A stretch of 64,000 bases of DNA from Tetramitus jugosus (lineage: Eukaryota; Heterolobosea; Eutetramitea; Acrasida; Vahlkampfiidae), in contig OW569378.1 in the NCBI GenBank assembly GCA_937625935.1, forward strand, positions 310,001-374,000, in the 5' to 3' direction. The notes below the pieces were generated by a model. It was not told where the DNA came from. It was given only the letters and a program-made list of their open reading frames with translations, and searched no databases. The position numbers and the translations under genes are program-made. Shown here piece after piece: positions 9,665-20,811 of the stretch. How positions within the stretch are numbered: position 1 is the stretch's first letter; the number at the start of each line of letters is the position of its first letter.

Positions 9665-11629
9665 TTATTCAACAGGCCGATATATACAAGCAATGATTAA
9701 CCAGACGACAGACACGGATTCAGGGTATGGGAAGATGCGAACTCGAATACCGAACCGTATTTGATCTCCTACACACTCGAGAATATCTTTAAAGCTGCGA
9801 TGTCTTAGACAAGCGGCAAGAATTCGTTTGCTGTTCGTGTGATTCAATTGAATGGGAAATCCCTTGAAGGTGTGACCGTCGGGCACAGTGTTCTTGACAC
9901 ACTCCTGGAATTCTGCCATGATGGTGTGGGAGGCAATGTTGGAAATGGAGGATAGTTCGTAACTTTGGAGTGCTGGTGTTAGAATGTAACCCATTTCTTC
10001 ATCCCAGCTCGTACTCAATCCGAGGTCTTTTCTTGATGATTCAATGAGTTTCTTCAATTGAAGCTCAGTGTCCTCTTCGGTTCTATATGCATTTCCGATT
10101 GGAGGACAGAGTGGCAATCTGGGAAATCGTTTCACCAATCCTAGCTTCATACGACTCATTGATTTCCACATGGACTCGTTATCCAAATCAAAGATACAAT
10201 TACTGATGCTGTCTGTTTTCTGAATGTTGGCAAAGAAGTTTTCGTGATTGAAGAGACATCCTATAGTTTGGAAGTGGTGATTCTCAGAGTGCTGCCCATA
10301 CTTTGTTCCATTTACACTGTCCCAGAATGAAACTTTACCATCGCTGCTCTTGGTCATCACCCACACTTTAGGCCCTTTGTTGTCTGTTCCGATACAGACA
10401 TAGGCATCCAGCTTGAAGCCCAAGAACAGGGAGCACAAGAGAATTGAATGATTCTCTGCGCAGCCACTCTGTTTACACAGGAACGCATGGTTAGTCCACC
10501 AAATCTCCTTCGTAGTCCCAGATAGAGCTGGGTTGTGTTGTTCGTGTGCAATGCAACTCACAAAACGAGCTGCCGTCGATGGTGAGTCGAGTAGCCTATC
10601 AGCTCGCAATGGAGTAACAAAAGCTACTACTGGTCTCGTATTGCCATTCTCGGCCTCAGCGTACAACTTTACGACTCGAGATTTGTGCGACTCTCGAATC
10701 TGTTGATATTCCTCGTACCATTGCTTACTGTAGATGTAAAACTCTCGCTCTGCTTGGGTCTCCCTATTCTTCTCAATGTTCACTTGGTTGGCAATCTCGT
10801 TCTCTGAAATATTGATGGAAGGTTTTGGTACTAGCTCCAATCGAATCTCGAGCAATCCCTTTGGAACTGTCATCTCATATCCTGCTCCACCTCCCAGTTC
10901 TACACTCATCATTATCACTCCTCTCTTCAACACTTTTCTCCATTCCAACATGTGACCTCCAACAAAGTGATACCGCCCCTCTTCATCCTGCCTTATCACA
11001 ACAAGATGAATCGGCGTGTTCATCTGAAGAATCGCACTGGCCTCATCAAATCGAAGATCATGTCGATCTTCCAAGTTTAACTCAATCATAAAATCTTCGT
11101 CAAATGCTGGATTCACACAGCAGGACACTGGTGAAGATCGAAATCTCTGATCACCAAAGTGAACACAAACCATCATCTTCTCTCGACTCTGGGGGTTCAT
11201 TGTTGTTAGTTACTTTTATCAACAAATACTTTAAGCATGAGTACATCGCGATTAACTTACATTTTCTTCATCCGGTTGCTCCAGGAATGCCTTGCCTGCC
11301 ATCAACTTGAAATGAAGGAATTTCTTATTCTTCAAGTTCTTCAGTTGAGTCAATGGAGTTGGTGATGTAAAGCTTGGATCGTTTCGAACTGAAGCAAGGT
11401 TTCCCTGACCGTTGATCGTGTTGATCACTTGTTCAAGAACACCTCTCTGTCGCAACGATTGAAGAACACCTTCCTCAGAATTCAAATCCAGAATTTCTTG
11501 GTTCTGGTTCATGAAGTCTGCCAAAACAGTTCGTATTTGACCATAGACATCCTTTGAACGCAACTGAAGATCGATTAATCTCTTTAGCTCTTTAACTTGC
11601 TCCTGTGAAATATTGCTCAGATCGTTCAT
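9665..11629 (-). CDS. CEP76: Centrosomal protein CEP76
   Basis: Two exons, 11629-11261 and 11188-9665, give 630 residues. The 72-nt intron (11189-11260) has a GTAAGT donor. An upstream GTG was ignored in favour of the ATG at 11629. The N-terminus (VKELKRLIDLQLRSKDVYGQI) is the CEP76 helical motif. A C2 domain follows (GDQRFRSSPVSCCVNPAF), then the inactive transglutaminase-like domain (GCAENHSILLCSLFLGF, VWVMTKSSDGKVSFWDS), then the conserved tail PDGHTFKGFPI and VRIFPYPESVSVVWLI. The family limits centriole reduplication and is tied to ciliated organisms, which fits an organism that builds flagella. Length is close to the animal protein (about 660). GCGC-containing sequence near 11706-11718 lies just upstream. 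Confidence 0.95.
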
Positions 11630-11724
11630 ATCAAGAATACTGTATCGGAGCACCAGAATGTTCAGAACGCAATGTTTTTTACTGTAGTTAATTTAGTGAG
11701 GGCAGAAAGCGCGCCAAGAAACAT

Positions 11725-12796
11725 TTACACAACTTGATTCTCTCCATAAGAATACATGCTTTCAGTTGGAGCAGCAGTGCTCATGTTTCTGACGGGAGCT
11801 TCAGCGGATCGAGCGCTTCTTCTTTGGAGGAACAACCACAAGAACCAATGAGCAATGAGCAGACCAGTCCAAATCACCAATGGGAAAGCGAACCAAGGGA
11901 ACACAAACACCTTTCCTGGATGAGAGTAGCACCAAGCCAAGAAAATGATTCCGTTACCAAAGAACCAACACAAGACATGAATGTGGAAGTGAGTGCGATA
12001 AGCAGGGAACAAGGCAAAGGTGGCATGAATACAGAGACACAAAGCAAGGACAGCTACGGGATAAATGGACCATGGATAACCCCTCTCGCCAGCGGCGTGC
12101 TCATTCGTAAGAATAAGCATGAATGTGGTGAGAACAGAGATGACAAAGTGATAAGTGAAGCCCTGAGTACCCAACAATGGCTTCTTCGTTCCAGAAATAT
12201 ACACAACACCAATGGTCACCAGTCCAACCCACCAGACATGAATAAACCATGGATAACCTATTCAATCATTATATGTGTGAATAACTTTTGTTTGCTTAAA
12301 AAAATCAACTCCAGAAAAAAAACTTACCATAAGGCGTAGTGAACAAGAAGATGAGCAAACACAGTGACATGATCATCGCCAGAATGATAGTCAACCGAAC
12401 AAATAGCTTTGGGTGCTTATGATCAGAGATTCCATTTGCGCCCATAATAATACTATCCTCAGCCAACGTCAACTTTCCTGCCAAAGCTCCAACCTTTCCT
12501 CTGATTCCTGTTGTTTGTTCAGATGAACTTGAGATGCCACCACCAGAAGTATATGATGTTTGATTCAACGGTTGCTGTTGTTGCTGTGGTGTCATATAGT
12601 TATTGCCATATGGATCCACACTTTCATTGCCATAAAAGTTGTCCAGGTGTTGCTGGGACTGAAAGTCCGATGGCGGAGCGGGGAATGGATCAGAAGAAAC
12701 TCCGATGTTGGAGGCATACTCCACTGGAGGATTCGTGTTGGTGTTGTTACTGGGTAACATGTACGGATTACTGTTATTGTTGTTGTATGGATCCAT
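11725..12796 (-). CDS. Multi-pass membrane protein with tandem 2TM-type segments
   Basis: Two exons, 12796-12328 and 12257-11725, give 333 residues. The 70-nt intron (12258-12327) splits a Gly codon, giving TTPYG-YPWFIHVWW. The first 110 residues are Asn/Gln/Pro-rich and low in complexity. Six hydrophobic helices follow from about residue 140. They are arranged as pairs separated by a recurring W.xxP...H pattern (YPWFIHVWW, YPWSIYPVAVLALCLCIHA, FPWFAFPLVIWTGLLIAHW), which recalls the 2TM domain. The C-terminus is cytosolic-looking and ends YGENQVV. Function is unknown. Confidence 0.75.
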
Positions 12797-13021
12797 AGCT
12801 TGTGTTTTTTCAATTGTGATGGTGATTTGTGTTTCTTTTTGTTTGATGACCAACAACGAAAGAGCTTTCAGTTTCTGGTTGGATCCGAGTCGGATAAATT
12901 TTGTATTAGAGCTAATTTTGGGTATCTCAGCGAACTCCCTTCCACGACTGGACTAGACAATTACTGGTTTCTACAACAGTTGAATGATTGATATACATGT
13001 TGACAATGGAAGCGGCACCAA

Positions 13022-14469
13022 TTACTTGTTCCTTCTGTACTGGGCGAGCTTCTTGAATCCTTCTTCAGCACTCTTCAGTGTTTCCTCGTCCTTGCAGAAA
13101 CAGAATCGTGCGTAACCTTCACTCAATCGCTTATGCTCCTCACTGTAGAAGGAACTGGGAGGAATAGCTGCCAATCCAATCGCTTCTGGCAGCCACAAGC
13201 AAAATTGGTAATCTCTTGGCACACCAGAGTTTGGATCGTATGGGAAATCGATATCTGAAATATCAACCAACACAAAGTACCCACTTGTGGCCAGAATAGG
13301 CTTGAATCCATACTTTTCCAACAGAGAAACAAGCAAATCAGCTCGACTCTTCAACATGTTCTGCAACTTCTCAAAATATCCATTTTGCAAGCTCTGTTCA
13401 ATCGAGTCTGCCACAGCCAATTGAATCGGCTTCGACACACAGAAAACTTTGTACTGATTCACGAGATAGGCAGTATAAATCAGTTCCTTTGGACCAATCA
13501 ACCAACCACATTTCCATCCAGTGACCGAAAAGGTCTTACTGGCACTACAGATTGTAATGGTTCGATCCCACATGCCAGGAATGTTTGCAATTCGTTCATG
13601 CTGCTGCTTTGAAGGATCAAAACACAAAAACTCGTACACTTCATCACTAAACACCAATAAATTATGCTTGATGGCCACATTTGCAATCATTTGTAGCTCT
13701 GCTCGTGAAAAAATCTTTCCTGTTGGATTGTGTGGCGTATTGATCACAATGGCCTTCGTTTTCGATGTAATCTTGCTCTCCAACTCGTTTTGATCAAGTA
13801 TCCAGTCCTCTGCAGTCTGTTTCGATGATGATGATGATTGTGTCCTGAGTCTCAATGGAACAAACACTGGTACACCACCTGCCATTTGAGTCGCATTCGG
13901 ATACGCATCATAAAACGGTTCAATAATCACAACTTCTTCTCCTTCATTGACAAAACTGCTGAGACACACAAACAGACCATCACTTGCTCCATTCGTCACC
14001 AACACTTCACTCGCAGCATCAATCTTTCGATTCTCAAACAAATTCAACGTATTGTACAGGTTAGCAATAGACAGTGAGAGCTTTGGATCACCAGATGCCT
14101 TTGCATATTGATGAGCCAACGGATCAGCAGAGTGCTTTTGCAAATGAGAGAGAATAAATGGTTCGACGTTCCAGTTGGGAAATCCTTGACCTAGGTTGAC
14201 TGCATTGTACTTGATGGCCAATGGTGTAAAAGTGGACCATATGCTCTCTTATTTACAAAGTTTAGCAAGTGGTAAGTCATCAATACTACTATTGATCAAC
14301 GAAATAAAAAAAGATGTTTGTTTGACATACCTTTGAAGGGTTGGTTGCGCTTGGCTGGTTGTTGAAAAGAGGGTAATTGTTGTTGTTGAGACATTGGTGA
14401 TCGTGTGGTGCTAAATGAGCAAAGTTGTTGTTGTACAGGACGATGCAATGCGGAAAGCTTTTTCATCAT
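13022..14469 (-). CDS. Kynurenine--oxoglutarate/cysteine-S-conjugate aminotransferase, probably mitochondrial
   Basis: Two exons, 14469-14331 and 14247-13022, give 454 residues. The 83-nt intron (14248-14330) has a GTATGT donor and joins RNQPFKE to SIWSTFTPLAIKYNAVNL in frame. It is a class I PLP-dependent aminotransferase: NLGQGFPNW, TNGASDGLF, NTPHNPTGK and SASKTFSVTGWKCGW, whose Lys (about residue 284) forms the Schiff base with PLP. GQGFP plus SDEVYE point to the KYAT1/KYAT3 group, which converts kynurenine to kynurenate and cleaves cysteine conjugates. The first exon (MMKKLSALHRPVQQQLCSFS) looks like a mitochondrial presequence. A GCGC motif near 14485-14497 precedes the start. Confidence 0.92.
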
Positions 14470-14642
14470 GTTTGCGGTGTGGTGTTTTTTCGCGCAGTGG
14501 GAAGTTCTCTCTTGATTGCGGACTCTTTAGGACTCCTGAAAAATGTTTGTCAATGTCATCTCTTATCTTTTGACATAGGAGATGATCGATAAATTGACAA
14601 ATTGATTAGTTAATATTCTTCACTTTATTGATGATAGTTGGC

Positions 14643-15362
14643 CTACTGAGGAGCATATACATTTGGGTCGGTCACAGAAATGTGTTGCACCTGAGCTTTT
14701 GGTGCTTGATTTGAAGAGTAGGCCGCAGCAGTTCCTCCTACAACCAAACCAATTGGTCCTGCAACCAATCCACCAAGAATCATTGCACCGGCAATGGTTC
14801 CGAATCCACCATTGCGAGCCTTGATTGGTTGGAACTCCCATTGTTGAGAAGGTGAGTTCTGGACAGGACCCCACAGGAATGGTGAGCGATGCTTTTCATC
14901 CAACTGTGGAATGGCAGCTGCTTTTCCATCGAGTGCCAATCCATTGCAAACATTGACAATAGTGTACGTGTTTGCTCCTTGAACAGGCACCAATCTCCAT
15001 CGATGATTGGCTGCCTCTGGATGAGGTTCATACAGGAATGGAGCTGGATGTGCAGGAGAATGTTGTGGCACATTAATATTACCATCCAGTGCTCTTGGCT
15101 GGTCATGATACAGCGTAGTCAGAATATATTCACCATTCTGAACGTGCTCTACATTCCAATGATGGTTCTTTGACTTGTGATTGGCCTTGTACACAAACAC
15201 TCTCTCATGTTTGTTGCATGTTTGCTTTGCTGCACGCACATTGGCATCTAAACAGAGTTGTGACTCCTTGTTGACAATGACGTAGCTGCCATTGGCAGGG
15301 CCGACAATAACAGAGGAAACAGGGTTGTATGGTTGCTGTGGAGGCACGACTTGATACTGCAT
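14643..15362 (-). CDS. Beta-trefoil (ricin B-type) lectin-like protein with glycine-rich hydrophobic tail
   Basis: The ATG at 15362 gives 239 residues; the upstream extension has no ATG. Three internal repeats end in QxW-like motifs (HHWNVEH, HRWRLVP, QQWEFQP), each after an xxLDGN/xALDGK-type turn (RALDGN, LALDGK), which is the beta-trefoil lectin pattern. It probably binds carbohydrate. There is no signal peptide. Residues about 183-212 (GFGTIAGAMILGGLVAGPIG and on) form a glycine-zipper-like hydrophobic stretch that could insert into or associate with a membrane. No toxin-type catalytic domain is present. Confidence 0.75.
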   Translation of the reverse strand: MQYQVVPPQQPYNPVSSVIVGPANGSYVIVNKESQLCLDANVRAAKQTCNKHERVFVYKANHKSKNHHWNVEHVQNGEYILTTLYHDQPRALDGNINVPQHSPAHPAPFLYEPHPEAANHRWRLVPVQGANTYTIVNVCNGLALDGKAAAIPQLDEKHRSPFLWGPVQNSPSQQWEFQPIKARNGGFGTIAGAMILGGLVAGPIGLVVGGTAAAYSSNQAPKAQVQHISVTDPNVYAPQ

Positions 15363-15720
15363 TATTGAATATGTATTTTGTTTTGTGGTGTTTGTGTAGT
15401 TCGTGGTTTGTGGACCGACTGTGAGTTTCCAATTTCTTATCAATGTTGGCTGGGATTTCTGCAAGGGTCGGGGTTTCAAGTATCCAGTTGAGTAATTGCC
15501 CAATATCTTCCGAGAAGGGGAGGATCATTAAAATTTGATGGATCAAAGCGGAACACATACGGTATGTACTCAACCAGTCACACAGTTTTGAGAGGTTACA
15601 AAAGTTTTAGGAGCATTTCAAATTGTGCACAGAAACCAACATGACAGGAAAGATCCAATTAGGAACGAGATGCGCTCTTTTGTATTCTTCAAGGCCTTCA
15701 AGTGGTTTTATCCATACAAT
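15363..15720. other. Intergenic, no gene seen
   Basis: This is the leader and promoter of the lectin-like gene plus the 3' flank of the next minus-strand gene. Open frames here lack ATG starts or coding character. Confidence 0.5.
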
Positions 15721-17058
15721 TCAGCTTGTGAGACAAGAAAGTAGTACGATGACAGTCATAAGTATTCCGAGACCGTAATTGATGTTGAATGCACTGCTAA
15801 CACTGCTAGCCATCCCTTTGGAAAAAGCGAGATCCAATGCCTTGGACCACAATTCAGGTCTTGTCACTGACTGCCACTTCTGTTCAATATGTAGAAATGC
15901 GCCGGTGACTGTTTGGGATTGAGTTGAACAGACTGTGCTGAGATTTAAAGGCTTTTCTGGATTGTAGTTAAGCACCCGGCCCTGTACGTTCGATTTGCCA
16001 TTCAACCTGCAGGGATTAATGTACGGTGTTGTCACATTCCACTTTGATTCCAGACCGAGAATTGACTCTCGTAACAAGACAAGATTTTGATTTGGTTTGG
16101 CACTCTGGTCTGGCAGATCAACATATCCATTCGACATGAAAACTGTGATATTAGAGCATGATGTGTCTGCCATACCATGAAGTTGCACACAGAGAAGCTT
16201 GTCATACTTTTGAAGATCCGCATACAAGTATCGTATCGCAATCGTGGCATGCTGAAACAGATTGTTTGTGTTGTGTGCCACATCTGTTTCATAGTTAGTC
16301 GGTTGACATGTACTATTAATCTCAGATGCACTTCTCGTTGATCCTCCAATCATCAAACTCTTTGTTACGTTCGATTCCCGTAGCACTGATGTTCCTTGTT
16401 GTGCTACCTTTCCATCCGTTATTGGATGAGCAATCTGCAAATGTACATCCAAATAGGCATTGTCAGAAGCCAATAAACGATCATAGGATTCCCACGTGTC
16501 CACCATTTTTGTTTTCACAATAAGCGTTGGCCACCCCAGAGTTAAATTACGTTGCATGATTCCACAATAACCATGTGCACTATCGCTCCATTGTAACCAC
16601 TCGATTCTATACTCGTTGAGCAACGCACTTAATCGATCATTCAACTGTTCGCACAATTGTTGTGCTTCTTGAGCGTTCCACGACTCTACTCTGCCCGAGT
16701 ATGATGACATCGTTGTTGCCGTACTGTGAGACAATTTCCACATCTCACCGACAAGCATCTTCCATTCATCCGTTTGCTTCTCATTGGGAGTCACCATACG
16801 ACCAGTGAGTGCACCCTTTTGTGGCATACCCTCCAGCAAGCACCGTACCATATCGTCCATGGTCCCTTGTGTGGCACAAGGTGCACGTTGTAATGTTACT
16901 CCGATCTGCTGAGTCTTGTTCGCATCGGAGAGCTGACTGAGATTGGATAACACCGTGAAAATCGATTTGATCAACACCAAGGTGACAAAGAGGCCAATGA
17001 GCGTGTAGGCAATGTATGATATTTTCCGTGATGCCAAGTATCGTTCCCAGGTCTGCAT
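15721..17058 (-). CDS. Predicted surface glycoprotein with N-terminal anchor and hydrophobic C-terminal tail
   Basis: 445 residues from an ATG at 17058. Residues about 14-37 (ISYIAYTLIGLFVTLVLIK) form a signal anchor. The tail (INYGLGILMTVIVLLSCLTS) is either a second membrane segment or a GPI-attachment signal. Between them lie many N-glycosylation sequons and conserved-looking Cys. The core has short His/Asp-containing blocks (GGSTRSAS, TDVAHNTNNLFQHATIAI, CVQLHGMADTSC, VFMSNGYVDL) arranged as in a secreted hydrolase-like fold, but I cannot name a family. An extracellular location is inferred from the topology. Confidence 0.7.
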   Translation of the reverse strand: MQTWERYLASRKISYIAYTLIGLFVTLVLIKSIFTVLSNLSQLSDANKTQQIGVTLQRAPCATQGTMDDMVRCLLEGMPQKGALTGRMVTPNEKQTDEWKMLVGEMWKLSHSTATTMSSYSGRVESWNAQEAQQLCEQLNDRLSALLNEYRIEWLQWSDSAHGYCGIMQRNLTLGWPTLIVKTKMVDTWESYDRLLASDNAYLDVHLQIAHPITDGKVAQQGTSVLRESNVTKSLMIGGSTRSASEINSTCQPTNYETDVAHNTNNLFQHATIAIRYLYADLQKYDKLLCVQLHGMADTSCSNITVFMSNGYVDLPDQSAKPNQNLVLLRESILGLESKWNVTTPYINPCRLNGKSNVQGRVLNYNPEKPLNLSTVCSTQSQTVTGAFLHIEQKWQSVTRPELWSKALDLAFSKGMASSVSSAFNINYGLGILMTVIVLLSCLTS

Positions 17059-17515
17059 TGGTTTTTGATTGCTTTGTCGGATAAATTTGGGGAAGCGGAA
17101 AAAAGTTTTATTTCAATGCAGTTCGGTCCGATTCATTTCTTTTACAACTTTGTGTTCCTTATACAATCAACTACAGTCGTTCCTGCTTCGAGCGCCTCTT
17201 TGAATGAATGGTGGGATGATCACCTTTTGTGGCCACATTTATAGTGGATGAGATGGTTTTACAGAGGAAAGTGAAATTGATATTGGAGTTCCAACATATT
17301 CTTGCAATTCGAAGACATGGTAAGTTGAACAGGAAGAATCTCCAATGTATGATGAGAAAAATACGCAAAAGAACTGTTGGTGACATTCCATCATCCAGAT
17401 GACAGCAAGCCCGATACCTCTCGATCTGATTGTTCAATCAGAAAACATCACCCAGATCAGCAAAAAAAACCAACATCCAACAAAACAAACACATAAAGCT
17501 TATTCACAGGAGAGA
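17059..17515. other. Divergent promoter region, no gene seen
   Basis: This separates the divergent starts at 17058 (minus) and 17516 (plus). An 88-codon minus-strand frame at 17171-17437 has no recognisable content. The last 60 bases are the A/C-rich leader typical of this genome. Confidence 0.5.
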
Positions 17516-20500
17516 ATGTCTTTCAACAAACGAAAGATTCTCTTGGAACGTTTTGAAAAGTTTACAAGTGATAGTTACTTTACCAAGGTCAATTTGTTGA
17601 GCAGGGTCTATCCTCAACAACAAGACATTGATCTCAATGACATTTACTACTATAGTGTTCCTAACCTGGAGAGAGCACCACCAAAGAAGATTATTGAGCA
17701 TGCCAAGCAATTGTTCACCAAGAAGCTAAGTGAGAGAAGTGAAGGTTTGAGCTTTGGTCCTTCTTGGAGCACTCACTGGTTCCAACTCAACTTGCAAATA
17801 CCTGAGAGCTATCGTGGTAGTGAGGTTCATTTGTTGTGGGACTCAGAGAATGAGTTGTTGATTTTTGATGTGGATGGTGTTCCTTTGCAAGGTCTCACTG
17901 GAGGTGACTATCAAAAGAGACATCAGTACATTGTTCGAAAGGCCGACAGTACTGTATCCTCGGTTGTTCTCTATTTGGAGATGGCTTGTAATGGCATGTT
18001 TGGCGTTGGTAAGGATGGAATGATCAATGCACCTGATCCAAACCGAACCTTTACCATCAAGAAGAGAAAGATTGCTACTCTGGACAAGGAGGCCTATGAT
18101 TTGTTGATGGACTTTAAGATTATATCTGAAATGGCCAAGCACTTACCTGAGGACTCCAATCGAGGAAATCAAGCTCTTCAGTGTGCAAGTGACATTATTG
18201 ACCATTGTGATACCATGGATCGCAGTACTTGGCCTCGTGCTCAAAAGATGGCAAAAGATTTTCTCAAGGAGACCAATGGTTCCTCCCAGCATACCGTCAT
18301 ATGCGTAGGAAATTGTCATATTGATGTGGCATGGTTGTGGCCTTATGATGAAACGAGAAGAAAGTGTGGAAGATCATGGTCAAGCCAGTGCGAGTACATG
18401 GACTCCAATCCTAACTATATTTTTGCTCAGTCCCAGGCTCAATTGTTTGACTGGGTCAAGTCTGACTATCCAGAATTGTTCCAAAAAATCAAAATGTATG
18501 TGAATAAGGGACAATTCCTACCTGTTGGAGGTACATGGGTCGAAATGGACGGTATCTTGCCTTCTGGAGAAAGTATGGTTCGTCAGTTCTTGAAGGGACA
18601 GCGATTTTTTAAGCAAGAATTTGGTTCTTATGCAACAGAGTTCTGGTTGCCTGATTCATTTGGCTACAGTGGCCAATTGCCACAGATTATGATGGGAGCC
18701 AATATTTCTGCTTTTGTCACTCAAAAGCTGTCATGGAATATGATCAACAAATTCCCTAACACAACGTTCATGTGGGAGGGATTGGATGGCTCTCGAGTTG
18801 TATCACACTTCCCACCTGCTGACAATTATTGTGCTCATTGCGACGTTGAGCAGTTGTTGTTCATGGTCAAGAACGCACAAGGTAAGGACAAAATGAACTT
18901 TTCCTTGTCTTTGTACGGTCATGGTGATGGCGGCGGAGGACCAACTCCTGAAATGCTCGATCGTATCAAAATATGTGAGAATGTAGATGGCTTGCCAAAG
19001 CTTAAGTTTGGTACACCAAAAGAATTCTTTGAAATTTGCAAGGAGGTTGACAGTACACGAGGTTTGAATACCTGGAGAGGCGAATTGTATTTGGAAATGC
19101 ACAGAGGAACCTATACTTCTCAGGCATCAACAAAGAAGGGAAACAGAAAGGGTGAAATGTTGCTCCGTGATGTGGAGATTTTTTCAATCATTGCTGGATT
19201 ACACGAACAAAGCAAGTATCCAGAAGATGAATTGGATAAAATGTGGAAATTGTTGTTGCTAAATCAGTTCCATGATGTGTTACCTGGATCATCCATTAAG
19301 TTGGCTTACGATGATGCTCTCAGATACTATAATCAAATTCAAGAGAGTGGTGCTAAATTGAGGGATGAAGCATTGTCTAAAGTGTTACAATCTGCAACAT
19401 CAGATAGTGTAACAGTGTTCAACTCTGTTTCATGGGATCGAAGGGAAGTTGTTGAGTTGCCAAAGGGTGTTCAAGGCGCTCAAAAAACAGAGGCTGGTAC
19501 CTACTTGGCTCTTGTGGAGGCGCCATCCATTGGTTATCAATCACAATCAGTAGAAACGACCAATGTGGATGGCTTGGATATCCGCGAGGATGATGAATGT
19601 ATTACAATGGAAAACAAGTATATTTCTGTTGCGGTTCACAAGGAAAAGGGCACCTTGATCGTATTCGATAAGAGAGCAAAGAGAGTTGCAGTGAGGGATG
19701 CGAATCAATTCACGATGTTTGATGATATCCCATTGTTTTGGGATGCTTGGGATGTTGAATTCTACCATGTCAACAAACCTGCAAAGGTTGGTTTGCCATC
19801 CACAGTGTCTATCAAGGAAAATGGACCATTGAGAGTGAGTATTGAAGTTGTCACTCCAATCACTACTACGAGCACAATTACGCAACAAATTCAATTGACG
19901 GCCGTATCTCCTCGAATTGACTTTGTTACTCATGCTAAATGGCACGAAGCTCACAAGTTCTTGAAGGCTCAATTCCCAACAACTGTAAGAGCCAATTCTA
20001 CAACATACGAAGTTCAATTTGGTCACTTAACAAGACCAAACCATCGCAATACATCTTGGGATTGGGCTCAGTTTGAAGTTCACGGACACAAATGGGCAGA
20101 TATCAGTGAGTACAATTATGGAATTTCTCTGTTGAACGATTGCAAGTATGGATACTCTTGCCTCGATAACGTCATTAATCTGTCACTACTCCGTGCACCA
20201 AAGTCCCCTGACGACGAATGTGACATGGGTGACCATTACTTTACGTATTCTTTGTTGCCACATTTGGGTACTTTCCAAGCATCAGGCGTAATTCAAGAAG
20301 CGTACAACCTCAATGTACCACTGATTGTCAAGCCGAAAGCAATGGAAGACGCAAAGACTCACTCCTTTGTATCTATCAGTACTCCACAAGTCATTATTGA
20401 GTCAATCAAGAAGGCAGAAGATACCAATGATATCGTTGTGAGATTGTATGAAGCGCATGGAGGTAGTGTATCTGATGTGTTGCTCACCTTTGCCAAGCAG

Positions 20501-20638
20501 ATCAAATCAGTCAAATTATGCAACCTTCTGGAAGAGCCACTCGTCAATTCTTCCAATGCAACCTTGCATAACAAGAACGAAGTTACGATCCCTCACATGA
20601 AACCTTTTGAGATCGTTTCCCTTCTTATTCAATTGTAA
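17516..20638 (+). CDS. MAN2C1: Cytosolic alpha-mannosidase, GH38 (MAN2C1 type)
   Basis: 1040 residues. An in-frame ATG also exists at 17399, but 17516 follows an A/C-rich leader and begins the conserved part. The GH38 catalytic domain has the zinc ligands in GNCHIDVAW (His268, Asp270) and the nucleophile in FWLPDSFGYSG (Asp380). YGHGDGGGGPTPEM is the glycine-rich signature of the class II cytosolic enzyme. No signal peptide is present, in keeping with MAN2C1, which trims free oligosaccharides released during ER-associated degradation in the cytosol. Length matches the family (about 1040). No introns. Confidence 0.96.
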   Translation: MSFNKRKILLERFEKFTSDSYFTKVNLLSRVYPQQQDIDLNDIYYYSVPNLERAPPKKIIEHAKQLFTKKLSERSEGLSFGPSWSTHWFQLNLQIPESYRGSEVHLLWDSENELLIFDVDGVPLQGLTGGDYQKRHQYIVRKADSTVSSVVLYLEMACNGMFGVGKDGMINAPDPNRTFTIKKRKIATLDKEAYDLLMDFKIISEMAKHLPEDSNRGNQALQCASDIIDHCDTMDRSTWPRAQKMAKDFLKETNGSSQHTVICVGNCHIDVAWLWPYDETRRKCGRSWSSQCEYMDSNPNYIFAQSQAQLFDWVKSDYPELFQKIKMYVNKGQFLPVGGTWVEMDGILPSGESMVRQFLKGQRFFKQEFGSYATEFWLPDSFGYSGQLPQIMMGANISAFVTQKLSWNMINKFPNTTFMWEGLDGSRVVSHFPPADNYCAHCDVEQLLFMVKNAQGKDKMNFSLSLYGHGDGGGGPTPEMLDRIKICENVDGLPKLKFGTPKEFFEICKEVDSTRGLNTWRGELYLEMHRGTYTSQASTKKGNRKGEMLLRDVEIFSIIAGLHEQSKYPEDELDKMWKLLLLNQFHDVLPGSSIKLAYDDALRYYNQIQESGAKLRDEALSKVLQSATSDSVTVFNSVSWDRREVVELPKGVQGAQKTEAGTYLALVEAPSIGYQSQSVETTNVDGLDIREDDECITMENKYISVAVHKEKGTLIVFDKRAKRVAVRDANQFTMFDDIPLFWDAWDVEFYHVNKPAKVGLPSTVSIKENGPLRVSIEVVTPITTTSTITQQIQLTAVSPRIDFVTHAKWHEAHKFLKAQFPTTVRANSTTYEVQFGHLTRPNHRNTSWDWAQFEVHGHKWADISEYNYGISLLNDCKYGYSCLDNVINLSLLRAPKSPDDECDMGDHYFTYSLLPHLGTFQASGVIQEAYNLNVPLIVKPKAMEDAKTHSFVSISTPQVIIESIKKAEDTNDIVVRLYEAHGGSVSDVLLTFAKQIKSVKLCNLLEEPLVNSSNATLHNKNEVTIPHMKPFEIVSLLIQL

Positions 20639-20811
20639 AGTAGCTCCTGCGTAGAATTAAAAAAAAATAGGGGTCATTTTTTCCCTCCAAAAAATGAAAC
20701 TTCTCGCAATTTGTGGAAAAGAGGCTCCATCACCATTTTGCCACTTTTTCTTCCAACCCTTCCACCAAGAGTCAAAAAACGATTGAAATTGTGAATTCCG
20801 CCACACCAAAG

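Noticed and set aside
11734-12339. 201-codon plus-strand open frame
   Set aside because: It is antisense to the 2TM-like membrane protein, whose splice and helices are consistent.
17171-17437. 88-codon minus-strand frame in the gap before the mannosidase
   Set aside because: It has no motif or conserved-looking block and overlaps the mannosidase 5' region.
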